Assembly: GCA_902789395.1 (NCBI GenBank) | Contig: CADANY010000005.1 | Span: 62,001 to 126,000 of the forward strand | Length of the DNA stretch: 64,000 nt | DNA from: an uncultured Bacteroidia bacterium | GTDB lineage: Bacteria; Bacteroidota; Bacteroidia; Bacteroidales; UBA932 | Reading direction: 5' to 3' | Shown: positions 8,403 to 18,203 of the stretch, piece after piece | Layout: each line of letters starts with the position of its first letter | How positions within the stretch are numbered: the first letter of the stretch is position 1 | The notes under the pieces: model-generated | Told to the model about the DNA's origin: nothing | Databases searched by the model: none | Seen by the model: only the letters and a program-made list of their open reading frames with translations | Translations under genes and position numbers: made by a program

Positions 8403-11033
8403 TTAGAAGGCCAATGGTTCAAAAACAAAGCCCCACGGTTCCAGTTTGTATTTGGTGCCGTCAGCAAGTTTGACCCTTACCTTCTTATCGGAGAAATTCC
8501 CGACAAAGATCACATCCTGCGAGACCCCGTCATGGCGTTTGAAGGAGATGACGGACTTAGGCTGGTCATTGTCGATCCAGACCGTTTCGCCGCGGGTCAG
8601 GGCGCTGTAGGTCTTCCGCATCGCCGACCAGGCCTTGATGTTCGCCGACCGCTCTGCGGCACGGGGTTTCACCGTTTCTTCCTTCCAGTTGATCCAGTGG
8701 TCCTTATGACGGTAGAACGAGACGTACTTGTCATAGCAGACCTCTTCCCCGTTGAACAGGAAAGGTACCCCGTCGACGGCGAAGGTGTAAGCCATGGCCA
8801 GGGTGCAGCGCTCGTAGCCCCAAAGCCTCTCGTGCCGGTCCTCGGGAGCAGCTTTCGTCGCGATGTCGTGGTTGTCCAGCATGTTCCAGAGGAGGGTTCC
8901 CTTCGGATACGTGTCCGTGAACTTTTCATGGGCCGCCCGGATCGTCGACGCGTCACATTCCTCTGGTTTCTGCACGCTCAGTTTCATCAGTTTCCGCACC
9001 GAATCGCAGACCGGCCAGCCGTAGTCGGCATTGAAGGCATAGAGCGTATTCCCGGGATTCCTCCCTTCCGCGACCATCACGAAGTCCGGGTTCATGACAT
9101 CGACCACCGTGCGGGCCTCTTCCCAGAAGTCCAGCGGTATCTGGTCGGCCACGTCCAGCCGGAAGCCGTCCACATTGTAATCAGCGATGTAATAGTACAT
9201 GATCGACCGCATGTATGCGCGGGTGTCCTGGCGACCGAAATCGAAGACGGGGAAATTCCAGCGGGTCAGTTTCATGGTGCCGTCCGGATTGTACTGGAAG
9301 TACTCCGGGTGCTGCTTCATGACCCGGGCGGTCGGGCCGCAATGGGCGAAAACGAGGTCCAAGATGACATGCATCCCCAGTTGATGGGCATGTTCCACGA
9401 AGTCCTTGAGATCCCGGTCGGTACCGTACTCGGGGTCGACATGGAAATAATCCGCGGCGCGGTAGGGGTTCCGGGGCTCGTTGAACCCGGATTTAACCTG
9501 CCACGGGGCCCATTTGCTCTGGTCCATGTCGGCATCCGCCTCGTTGACGGGCAGCAGATAGACGGTGTTGATCCCGATCGAGCGCAGCCGTTCCAGTTCG
9601 GCCTCGGCGCCTTTCAGGGTTCCCTGCTCGCTCATGGTACGGGGGATGATTTGGTAGGAAACGCCCTCCCGGAACCAATCCGGAGTTTCGCGGGCCTTCC
9701 CGGCCTCATTCAGGACCTTGGACCGGGGTCCGAAAACGAATCCCCAGGGCTTCAGCATACATTTCGTGCCGTCGGCGAGGGTGACCCGGACCAGCTTCCC
9801 TGAGAAGTTTCCGATAAAGAGGACGTCCTCCGAAACCCCGTCATGACGCTTGAACGAGACGACCGCCTTCGGCTGGTCGTTGTCGATCCAGATGGTTTCC
9901 CCGTCCGTCAGGGCGCTGTAGTTCTTCCGCATCGCGACCCAGGCCTTGATATTGGCCTTGCGTTCGACGGCATGGGGCGTATCCAGGTAGGCCTTCCAGT
10001 CTATCCAGCAGTCCTTGTGGCCGAAGAGCGAGACCCGCTTGTCATAACAGACCTCTTCCCCGCTGAAAAGGAACGGAACTCCGTCTAGGGCGAAATCGAA
10101 GGCCTGACCCAGGGTGCAGCGCTCATAGCCCCGGATTTTTTCAAACCGGTTATGCATGCAATCCGTGGAGCGGTCGTGGTTGTCGTAGAAGTTCCAGAGA
10201 AGGGTTCCTTTCGGACAACGGGCGAAATACTCCTCATGGGCCTTCCGGATAAGCGAGGCGTCGCATTTGTCCGGCGCTACGACGCTGTTCCGCAGCAGGA
10301 CGTTGACGGCGTCGAGACAGACGGGCCAGTTGTAATTGGCGTCAAAGGCATAGAGCGTATTCTCCGGTTTCCTTCCCTCGGCGACCAGGACGATGCCCGG
10401 ACGGAACTCGTCAAGCGCCTTTCGGGCCTCCTCCCAGAAATCCAGCGGAATCCCGTCGGCGACATCCAGCCGGAAGCCGTCGGCGCCGAAATCCCGGACA
10501 TAATAAAGCATGATTCCCTTGAAGAACTCCCGGGTCTCCTGCCGCGAGAAATCAAAAATCGGGAAACGCCACGGGCCGTTCTTCACACTGCCGTCCTCGT
10601 TGTGCTGGAAGTATTCCGGATGCTCCCTGACGACCCCCGCACCCGGCCCGCAATGGAGGAACACGAGATCCAGCAGGACTTTCTGGCCGATGCGATGGGC
10701 ATGGTTGATAAAGTCCTTGAGGTCCTGATCGGTGCCGTACTCCGGATCGACATGGAAATAGTCCCCGGCCCGATAGGGATTCCGGGGATCGTCGAATCCG
10801 GACTTGATCTGGCGCGGGCTCCAGTAAGCCCGGTCCATATCCGTGTCGGCGACATTGACCGGCAGGAGATAGACCGTGTTGACCCCAAGGTCCAGGAGGC
10901 GTTCCAGATGGGCCTCGGCCCCCTTCAGGGTTCCTTCCTCGCTCATGCAGCGGGGCATCACCTGGTAAGTCACTCCCTTTCGGAACCATTCCGGCGTCTC
11001 CCGGGCAGGCTGATCGTGAAAAGACTGGGCCAA
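8403..11033 (-). CDS. Double GH13 alpha-amylase-family protein (two catalytic modules)
   Basis: Two full GH13 modules sit in one 876-residue frame: A at about residues 1-440 and B at about 441-876. Each has a GFRLDVAD nucleophile motif, a VAEG acid/base motif and a DNHD motif, so both look catalytically complete. The first in-frame start is TTG 11033, giving MAQSFHDQP, which looks like the mature end after a signal peptidase AQ site. A signal-peptide-like start, MRKQLFLF from ATG 11055, lies one base out of frame, so the signal peptide seems truncated and frameshifted. Members of the family act on alpha-glucans. Localisation is uncertain. Confidence 0.75.
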   Translation of the reverse strand: MAQSFHDQPARETPEWFRKGVTYQVMPRCMSEEGTLKGAEAHLERLLDLGVNTVYLLPVNVADTDMDRAYWSPRQIKSGFDDPRNPYRAGDYFHVDPEYGTDQDLKDFINHAHRIGQKVLLDLVFLHCGPGAGVVREHPEYFQHNEDGSVKNGPWRFPIFDFSRQETREFFKGIMLYYVRDFGADGFRLDVADGIPLDFWEEARKALDEFRPGIVLVAEGRKPENTLYAFDANYNWPVCLDAVNVLLRNSVVAPDKCDASLIRKAHEEYFARCPKGTLLWNFYDNHDRSTDCMHNRFEKIRGYERCTLGQAFDFALDGVPFLFSGEEVCYDKRVSLFGHKDCWIDWKAYLDTPHAVERKANIKAWVAMRKNYSALTDGETIWIDNDQPKAVVSFKRHDGVSEDVLFIGNFSGKLVRVTLADGTKCMLKPWGFVFGPRSKVLNEAGKARETPDWFREGVSYQIIPRTMSEQGTLKGAEAELERLRSIGINTVYLLPVNEADADMDQSKWAPWQVKSGFNEPRNPYRAADYFHVDPEYGTDRDLKDFVEHAHQLGMHVILDLVFAHCGPTARVMKQHPEYFQYNPDGTMKLTRWNFPVFDFGRQDTRAYMRSIMYYYIADYNVDGFRLDVADQIPLDFWEEARTVVDVMNPDFVMVAEGRNPGNTLYAFNADYGWPVCDSVRKLMKLSVQKPEECDASTIRAAHEKFTDTYPKGTLLWNMLDNHDIATKAAPEDRHERLWGYERCTLAMAYTFAVDGVPFLFNGEEVCYDKYVSFYRHKDHWINWKEETVKPRAAERSANIKAWSAMRKTYSALTRGETVWIDNDQPKSVISFKRHDGVSQDVIFVGNFSDKKVRVKLADGTKYKLEPWGFVFEPLAF
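10933..11031 (-). repeat. 99-bp direct repeat, copy 2 (5' end of double GH13 gene)
   Basis: Identical to 8234-8332. It covers the first codons of module A up to the GCC CAG junction. Confidence 0.85.
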
Positions 11034-11085
11034 AAAGGAATAACTGTTTTCTCATATCGCTTGGAATTGATTCATTTTCATATCT

Positions 11086-11688
11086 TTACAGTTTGAAATC
11101 AGTCTGAACGACCTTTCCATTCCGGTTCTTATAGGTAATCCGGTATTTTCCCTTGAATCCCCTGAAACGGATTACGCCGTCCTTCGGGGCTTTTTCGGTA
11201 AAGGAGGTCTTCCATTCGTGGTTGATCAGCCGGTCCAGCACCTCATAGGCCGAGAAGGCCCGCGCCCGGGTCTCGGTGTGGTATTGGGATAGGAGAGAAT
11301 TGCAGGCGGGCGCGAACATCGCCTCTCCCCCTCCTGTTGCAATCGAGCGCAGCAGGACCAGGGACAGGAATCCTCCGGCAAAGCCGGTCATCATCGTGGC
11401 GACACTCCAGAAAAGAATGCTGATCGTCGTTACCCATTTCTTGGAAAAACGGTCGCCCGCCCATCCGCCGATGGGGACCATCAAGGCGAAGAAAAGATTG
11501 AAAATCGTCGCTATCCAGCCGACGGAGACATCGGTCAGACTCAGCGAGTCCCGGATCTGGGGAAGGACGGTGTTGAAGACCTGCCGGTCTGCCTGATTGA
11601 GCAGATAGGCCATCCAAAGCAACCCCAGAACTTCCCACTTATAAAAACCTGAGGCATTCCCAGCCGTCGATTTTCGGGTTATTTCCAT
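11086..11688 (-). pseudogene. Chimeric remnant: MFS transporter N-terminus joined to GH10 xylanase C-terminal tail
   Basis: Residues 1 to about 150 (start ATG 11688) are a typical major facilitator N-terminal half: NQADRQVFNTVLPQI, a GGWAGDRFSKKW loop and about five membrane helices, ending at the TRARAFSAY motif. The frame then continues into a soluble tail with LINHEWKT, RFRGFKGKYRITY and FKL at the end, which matches the C-terminal tail that follows GH10 xylanase catalytic domains in Bacteroidota. More than half of the transporter (about seven helices) and nearly all of the xylanase are missing. The best explanation is one deletion fusing two neighbouring genes; an assembly join is the alternative. 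An intact promoter lies upstream. Confidence 0.75.
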
Positions 11689-11707
11689 ACTTATCCGCGC
11701 TTTAGTG

Positions 11708-11728
11708 AACTGTGATGTACTGTGATGC
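11708..11728. promoter_or_regulatory. Operator-like direct repeat (ACTGTGATG x2), second copy
   Basis: Identical over 21 bp to 5820-5840. It lies over the expected start site of the minus-strand MFS promoter and just upstream of the -33 box of the plus-strand GntR promoter, so one bound regulator could control both the transporter gene and its own gene. Confidence 0.65.
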
Positions 11729-11729
11729 T

Positions 11730-11760
11730 TTTGCAAATTTAGGGATTATTTTTAAATTTG
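11730..11760 (+). promoter_or_regulatory. Promoter of the GntR-family regulator gene
   Basis: TTTG (11730-11733), 19 bp, TAAATTTG (11753-11760), a full match to the Bacteroidota consensus. It ends 20 bp before ATG 11781 and overlaps the divergent MFS promoter. Confidence 0.75.
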
Positions 11761-11764
11761 CAAC
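11734..11764 (-). promoter_or_regulatory. Divergent promoter of the MFS remnant
   Basis: On the minus strand: TTG within GTTG (11761-11764), 19 bp, TAAATTTG (11734-11741). The operator repeat begins a few bases downstream. Confidence 0.7.
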
Positions 11765-11780
11765 AGGAACTTTGTCAATT

Positions 11781-12812
11781 ATGGAAAAAATCAATATCGA
11801 CGTTTCCGCCTCAACCCCAATCTACAAGCAGATTATCGGCGAGATCCGCACCCGCGTGACCAGCGGATCCCTTCAAAGCGGTGAACAGATTCCTTCGATC
11901 AACAACCTCGCCGACGAACTCCGCATCTCAAAGGATACGGTCAAAAAAGCCTATGCCGCCCTGCGGAAAGAGGGGTTGGTCGATTCTTTCCATGGAAAAG
12001 GCTTTTTCATCGCGGCTCCGAGGGATAACTCCAAAATGAGGATATTACTCCTATTTGATAAGCTCAGCCCGATCAAACAGGATTTGTTCCAGACATTTAC
12101 GACCCGAGTCAGCGGTCAGGCGGAACTGACCGTCCGCTTCCACAACCAGGATGTCGACCTGCTCGGCCATTATCTGGATGAAAGTCTGGACAACTTCGAC
12201 TATTACCTGGTTTCCCCGCATTTCAAGCTCGACGAGCATACCCAGCGGAGCGCCATACGGCTCCTCAGCCGGATCCCGAACCGGAAACTCATCCTGATCG
12301 ACCGGCAGATGCCCCGCCTTCCCGGCAATTACGGCGCGGTCTATCAGGATTACAACCAGGATATTTATGACGCTCTGAGCGGATGCATTGACCGGCTGCG
12401 GGATTTTTCCATGCTGAACGTCATCATGGTCCCGGACAGTCTCTACCACTCGGAAATCAGCGCCGCCGTAAAGCGGTTCTGCAAGACTTTCGGCATCAAG
12501 GCCCACTATCTTTCGGAAACGACCCCCGAGGATATCCGCAAAGGCGAAGTCTACCTGATCCTCAACAGCCAGCTCGACACTGCCCTCAAGGTAATCGCCC
12601 TCCAGGCCCGCAGCAAGGGCTATGTCATCGGCAAAGACATCGGCATGATCTCTTATAACGAATCCCCACTCAGCGAGATCGTCCTGAACGGCCTGACAAC
12701 TGTCTCAACGGACTTTGCCCAGATGGGGGCGCTCGCTGCCGAGATGGTCCTGTCCGGAGAATTGCAGAAAATCAAATGCGATTTCCGGATCCACCGCCGC
12801 GCGACCTTCTAG
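11781..12812 (+). CDS. GntR-family transcription regulator with periplasmic-binding-protein-like sensor domain
   Basis: Residues 1-75 form a GntR winged helix: TPIYKQIIGEIRTRVTSG, IPSINNLADELRISKDTVKKAYAAL and FHGKGFFI. The remaining 270 residues are a LacI-like sugar-sensing fold, with NVIMVPDS and GMISYNESPLSEIVLNGLTTV near the C-terminus. ATG 11781 was preferred over upstream in-frame ATGs because it places the start 20 bp after a perfect -7 box. It is divergent from the MFS remnant and shares an operator-like repeat with the GH50 operon, so it probably represses both until a sugar binds. Confidence 0.85.
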   Translation: MEKINIDVSASTPIYKQIIGEIRTRVTSGSLQSGEQIPSINNLADELRISKDTVKKAYAALRKEGLVDSFHGKGFFIAAPRDNSKMRILLLFDKLSPIKQDLFQTFTTRVSGQAELTVRFHNQDVDLLGHYLDESLDNFDYYLVSPHFKLDEHTQRSAIRLLSRIPNRKLILIDRQMPRLPGNYGAVYQDYNQDIYDALSGCIDRLRDFSMLNVIMVPDSLYHSEISAAVKRFCKTFGIKAHYLSETTPEDIRKGEVYLILNSQLDTALKVIALQARSKGYVIGKDIGMISYNESPLSEIVLNGLTTVSTDFAQMGALAAEMVLSGELQKIKCDFRIHRRATF

Positions 12813-12833
12813 ATCTCTCCGGAACAAAATAAT

Positions 12834-12951
12834 GAAAAGGAGAGGAGTATCTCTCTGAAACCGTCGCTTCGCGACCCCTCCCTAAAGGGCTCCACCCTCT
12901 CACAGTACCGAGGGTGGCATGGATTTCAGAGAGATACTCCTCTCCTTTTTC
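12834..12951. other. Structured intergenic element within a bidirectional terminator, copy 1
   Basis: The outer arms (12835-12860 and 12924-12949) are perfect complements over 26 bp, with an A-run before and a T-run after, and should terminate both the GntR gene and the convergent groEL. Between them is a branched core: hairpin GTCGC-TTC-GCGAC, then CCCTCCCT, then hairpin CCACCCTC/GAGGGTGG. The core and the CTGAAA/TTTCAG inner ends recur at 61941-62103, but the outer arms there have a different sequence. Confidence 0.8.
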
Positions 12952-12965
12952 AGTAATATACCGGA

Positions 12966-14857
<1,892 letters not shown>

Positions 14858-14908
14858 AATATCACGTGTTTTTAAGTTTGTTTTCCAGACCCTATCCTAT
14901 CAAGCCGT

Positions 14909-14939
14909 GTGCCATCGGGGCACGACTGACAAAATGTCA
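14909..14939 (-). promoter_or_regulatory. Palindromes upstream of groESL (candidate stress regulation)
   Basis: TGACA-AAA-TGTCA (14927-14939) is a perfect 13-bp palindrome that overlaps the stop codon of galM, and GTGCC-N5-GGCAC (14909-14923) lies between it and groES. Their position fits operator or promoter elements for heat-shock control, in place of CIRCE. Function is inferred from position only. Confidence 0.4.
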
Positions 14940-16070
14940 CCTCCTGACCGTAAAACGGTAGACACATGTCTGCTGATAGACCTGGGCAGGAAGGAGCAGC
15001 ACGTCGGTAAAATTGTCATGGTTCGGGCTGTCGGGCCATTTCTGGGTCTCCAGGGCAAGGGACGAGCGGAATCCGAGTGGTTTCCCGTTCTTGCCTTTGT
15101 CGTTCCCATCAAAGAAATTCCCGCTGTAAAACTGGAGGCCGGGCTGATCCGTCAGGACCTCGATCTGACGGCCGGTTTCGGGATCATAGACCGTGCAGGC
15201 CGTAACGACCTTTTTGCTGGGATCCGTATTGAGGCACCAGTTGTGGTCATAGCCGCGGGCAAAACGGATCTGGTCGTCGGACGTCTCTCCGATCCGGTCG
15301 CCGATCCGGTGTTCATTCCGGAAATCGAAGGGGGTTCCCTCTACATCCCGGATTTCTCCTGTCGGGATGCTCAGGGAGTCGATCGGGATGAAACGGTCGG
15401 CATTGATCCGCATCAGATAATCCTCGACGGATCCATTCCCTTCGCCGCGCAGGTTGAAGAAGGGATGGTGGGACAGATTGACCGGTGTCGCCTTATCGGT
15501 AGTCGCCTTGTACATGACGATGAATTCATTGTGATCCGTCAGGGTATAGCTCATCAGGATATCCAGATTGCCGGGGAAGCCTTCCTGGCCGTCCGGATGG
15601 ATATAACGGAGAGTAATCGAAGAGGGTCCGGACTGGACGACATCCCAGACGACATGGTCCAACCCCTTGAAACCGCCATGCAGCGTATTGACTCCGTTGT
15701 CGTTGCAGGGCGTATGGAAGGTTTCCCCATAGACATCGAATGAGGCGCCTCCGATCCGGTTCGCAACCGGTCCGACACAGGCGCCGAGGAAGCGTTCGCC
15801 GGCGGGATGGACATATTCCTCCAAAGAGTTGCGGCCAACTACAATATCCTCATAATCACCATGTTTGTCAGGAGTAAACAGCGATACGACCCGACCGCCG
15901 TAATTGGTTACCTGCAGGGTAATATCCCCGTTTTTGAGGGTATACAAGGCGACCGGAAGACTGTCGACCGTTCCTTTGAAATTATCTGCCGGGACGAGGA
16001 CCGGCGCCTTTTTCGGAGTACAGGCAGCCAGGAGAAGGAGTCCTGCCGCCAACCATGCTGTAGCTTTCAT
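14937..16070 (-). CDS. galM: Aldose 1-epimerase (mutarotase), lipoprotein
   Basis: Interconverts alpha and beta anomers of hexoses. This 377-residue protein has lipobox LLAACT, a GGRVVSLFTPDKHG strand pair, LHGGFKG, the catalytic His in VNLSHHPFFNL and the catalytic Glu in ALETQKWPDSPNH. The lipid anchor suggests a periplasmic or outer-membrane enzyme, as is common for Bacteroidota mutarotases that act on sugars released outside the cytoplasm. It is divergent from the DUF3737 gene. Confidence 0.93.
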   Translation of the reverse strand: MKATAWLAAGLLLLAACTPKKAPVLVPADNFKGTVDSLPVALYTLKNGDITLQVTNYGGRVVSLFTPDKHGDYEDIVVGRNSLEEYVHPAGERFLGACVGPVANRIGGASFDVYGETFHTPCNDNGVNTLHGGFKGLDHVVWDVVQSGPSSITLRYIHPDGQEGFPGNLDILMSYTLTDHNEFIVMYKATTDKATPVNLSHHPFFNLRGEGNGSVEDYLMRINADRFIPIDSLSIPTGEIRDVEGTPFDFRNEHRIGDRIGETSDDQIRFARGYDHNWCLNTDPSKKVVTACTVYDPETGRQIEVLTDQPGLQFYSGNFFDGNDKGKNGKPLGFRSSLALETQKWPDSPNHDNFTDVLLLPAQVYQQTCVYRFTVRR

Positions 16071-16088
16071 AATCGATACATATTTCTA

Positions 16089-16115
16089 CAAATTTAGGAA
16101 TTTATATTAAATTTG
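16089..16115. promoter_or_regulatory. Divergent -7 boxes for galM (-) and DUF3737 gene (+)
   Basis: Minus strand TAAATTTG at 16089-16096 faces galM and plus strand TAAATTTG at 16108-16115 faces the DUF3737 gene. The two are arranged back to back; matching -33 boxes are weak. Confidence 0.55.
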
Positions 16116-16139
16116 CAGTTTGTATTATATAAATTTAAA

Positions 16140-16988
16140 ATGCGCGTAATTAAAGATACTGAATTCGGCGGAGAACGCCCGCTATATGCTGAGAAAGACC
16201 TGAGACTGGAAAACGTAATCATCAACCCGGGAGAATCCGCCTTAAAGGAGACAGCTCGGATCGAGGCCGTCGGATGCGAATTCAAGGGGAAATACCCCTT
16301 CTGGTGCACAGACGGTTTTACCGTCGAGAACTGCATCTTCCGCGAAGGAGCCCGCGCCGCTTTGTGGTATTCCAAAGACTGCCGGATGAGCGACACCCTG
16401 GTCGAAGCGCCGAAGATGTTCCGGGAGATGGATGGGGTGATCCTACGCAACGTCAGGATCCCGAATGCCCAGGAAACGTTCTGGCACTGCCGCAATCTCG
16501 ATATCCAGCAGGTCGAAGTGACCGGTGCCGATTATATCTACATGCACTGCGACGGTATCCGGATCAAGGACTACCGCCAGCAGGGAAACTATTCTTTCCA
16601 GTATGCCCGCAACGTAGAGATCAGGGATTCGATCCTCGATACAAAGGACGCTTTCTGGGAGTCTGAGAACGTAACGGTCTACAACTCCCATCTTAACGGG
16701 GAATACCTCGGCTGGTATTCCAGGAATCTCCGCCTTGTCGGCTGCCGGATCTCCGGAACGCAGCCTCTCTGCTATGCGGAAAACCTGATCCTGGAAGACT
16801 GCACCTTCGACGAAGACGCCGATCTGGCTTTCGAGTATTCGACCGTCCAGGCGCGGATCCTCTCTCCTGTCACCAGCGTCAAGAATCCGAAAAGCGGCCG
16901 GATCGTCGCCAACTCGTACGGGGAAATCATTCTCGACAAGAATATCAAGGCACCGGGAGACTGCGAGATCCTGACCTGGAACAAATAA
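16140..16988 (+). CDS. DUF3737 family beta-helix protein
   Basis: The 282-residue protein belongs to DUF3737, whose members consist of repeated short strands (here segments such as NCIFREG, LVEAPKMF, VTGADYIY, CRISGTQPL) stacking into a right-handed parallel beta-helix. No signal peptide is seen, so it is probably cytosolic. ATG 16140 fits the start of the domain (MRVIKDTEFGGERPLY); an in-frame ATG at 16113 lies inside the -7 box and is unlikely. The following aminotransferase gene starts 10 bp after the stop, so they are cotranscribed. Biochemical role unknown. Confidence 0.85.
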   Translation: MRVIKDTEFGGERPLYAEKDLRLENVIINPGESALKETARIEAVGCEFKGKYPFWCTDGFTVENCIFREGARAALWYSKDCRMSDTLVEAPKMFREMDGVILRNVRIPNAQETFWHCRNLDIQQVEVTGADYIYMHCDGIRIKDYRQQGNYSFQYARNVEIRDSILDTKDAFWESENVTVYNSHLNGEYLGWYSRNLRLVGCRISGTQPLCYAENLILEDCTFDEDADLAFEYSTVQARILSPVTSVKNPKSGRIVANSYGEIILDKNIKAPGDCEILTWNK

Positions 16989-16998
16989 ACGGCAGATC

Positions 16999-18183
16999 AT
17001 GAAATACGATTTCGATGAAATGGTCCCGCGCCGCGGAACCGACAGCGTAAAGTGGGATGAATTCGAGTCCGACGCCCTTCCCATGTGGGTGGCGGACATG
17101 GATTTCAAGGCCGCCCCGGAGATCATCGACGCCCTTCAGAGGCGTCTGGACCACGGGATCTTCGGCTATGAACTCGTGCCGGACGAATACTATTCCGCCA
17201 TCGTTTCCTGGTTCAGGGAGCGGCACGGATGGACCGGATTCAGCAAGGAAAACATCGTATGCACGACAGGGGTCATTCCCGCCTATTCCGCCTGTATCAA
17301 GGCTTTTACGAGGCCCGGAGAGAAGGTAATCGTCATGACACCCTGCTACAATGCTTTCTTCCCTGCAATCCGGAACAACAAATGCATCGAGAGCCACAAT
17401 CCCCTGATCATCGAGGACGGGCGCTGCCGGATCGATTTTGACGACCTGGAGCGGAAGGCGGCCGACCCGCAGGCAACCGTCCTGCTGCTGTGCAATCCCC
17501 ATAATCCGACCGGACGCGTATGGACCCGGGAAGAACTGCTCCGGGTTGCGGATATATGCCTTCGCAACGGCGTTTTCGTCATCTCGGATGAGATCCATTG
17601 CGAGCTGACCTACCCCGGTCATGATTATACCCCTTTCGGCTCTCTTCCGGAAGAATATGTCTGGAATTCGGCCTCCTGCATCTCCCCTACCAAGGCCTTC
17701 AACATCGCCGGTATCCAGATTGCCAACATTGTCGCAAAAGACCCGGAAAAGGTCCGGAAAATCGACCGTGCCATCAATGACAACGAATGCTGCGACGTCA
17801 ATGTCTTCGGCGTGACCGCCCTGATGGCCGCGTACGGGAAAGGCGGAGAATGGCTCGACGAACTCCGGGACTATTTGTACAATAACTTTCTGATCGTCAA
17901 GGATTTCATCGCAAAGGAAATCCCCGGGCTGCAGGTCCTCCCCCTGGAGGGCACCTACCTCCTATGGCTGGACTGCCGGGCTTTCCGCAAAGAAGATGAG
18001 CCGGAAGAAGGCTTCTCCGCCCGTCTGGCGGACCACCTCCGTTTCAACGCCAAACTCATCCTCTCTACCGGGACGATCTACGGTCCCGAAGCCGAGGGAT
18101 ATGAGCGTATGAACATCGCCTGTCCGAAGGAACGCCTCCTGGCCGGTCTGATGCACCTGAAGGAAGGACTATTAAGCTACTGA
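16999..18183 (+). CDS. patB: PLP-dependent MalY/PatB family aminotransferase (cystathionine beta-lyase type)
   Basis: A 394-residue fold type I PLP enzyme. The N-terminal RRGTDSVKWD and ALPMWVADMDF motifs are diagnostic for the MalY/PatB group; NPHNPTGRVW, SDEIHCEL and the PLP lysine in SPTKAFNIAG follow in order. Family members cleave cystathionine or related C-S substrates and some are also regulators. It lies in an operon-like run with DUF3737 upstream and a DUF819 permease 20 bp downstream, so it may process an imported substrate. Confidence 0.9.
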   Translation: MKYDFDEMVPRRGTDSVKWDEFESDALPMWVADMDFKAAPEIIDALQRRLDHGIFGYELVPDEYYSAIVSWFRERHGWTGFSKENIVCTTGVIPAYSACIKAFTRPGEKVIVMTPCYNAFFPAIRNNKCIESHNPLIIEDGRCRIDFDDLERKAADPQATVLLLCNPHNPTGRVWTREELLRVADICLRNGVFVISDEIHCELTYPGHDYTPFGSLPEEYVWNSASCISPTKAFNIAGIQIANIVAKDPEKVRKIDRAINDNECCDVNVFGVTALMAAYGKGGEWLDELRDYLYNNFLIVKDFIAKEIPGLQVLPLEGTYLLWLDCRAFRKEDEPEEGFSARLADHLRFNAKLILSTGTIYGPEAEGYERMNIACPKERLLAGLMHLKEGLLSY

Positions 18184-18203
18184 ATTCTAAATACTTAACC
18201 TTT

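Noticed and set aside
8234..11031. 99-bp direct repeats as insertion-sequence ends or CRISPR repeats
   Set aside because: They are the 5' coding ends of homologous GH13 modules, in frame, with no transposase or spacer array.
11712..11780. Upstream ATG start for the GntR regulator
   Set aside because: It lies inside the operator and promoter; the extra 23 residues do not belong to the winged-helix domain.
14858..14936. CIRCE element upstream of groES
   Set aside because: TTAGCACTC-N9-GAGTGCTAA is not present in any recognisable form; only other short palindromes are.
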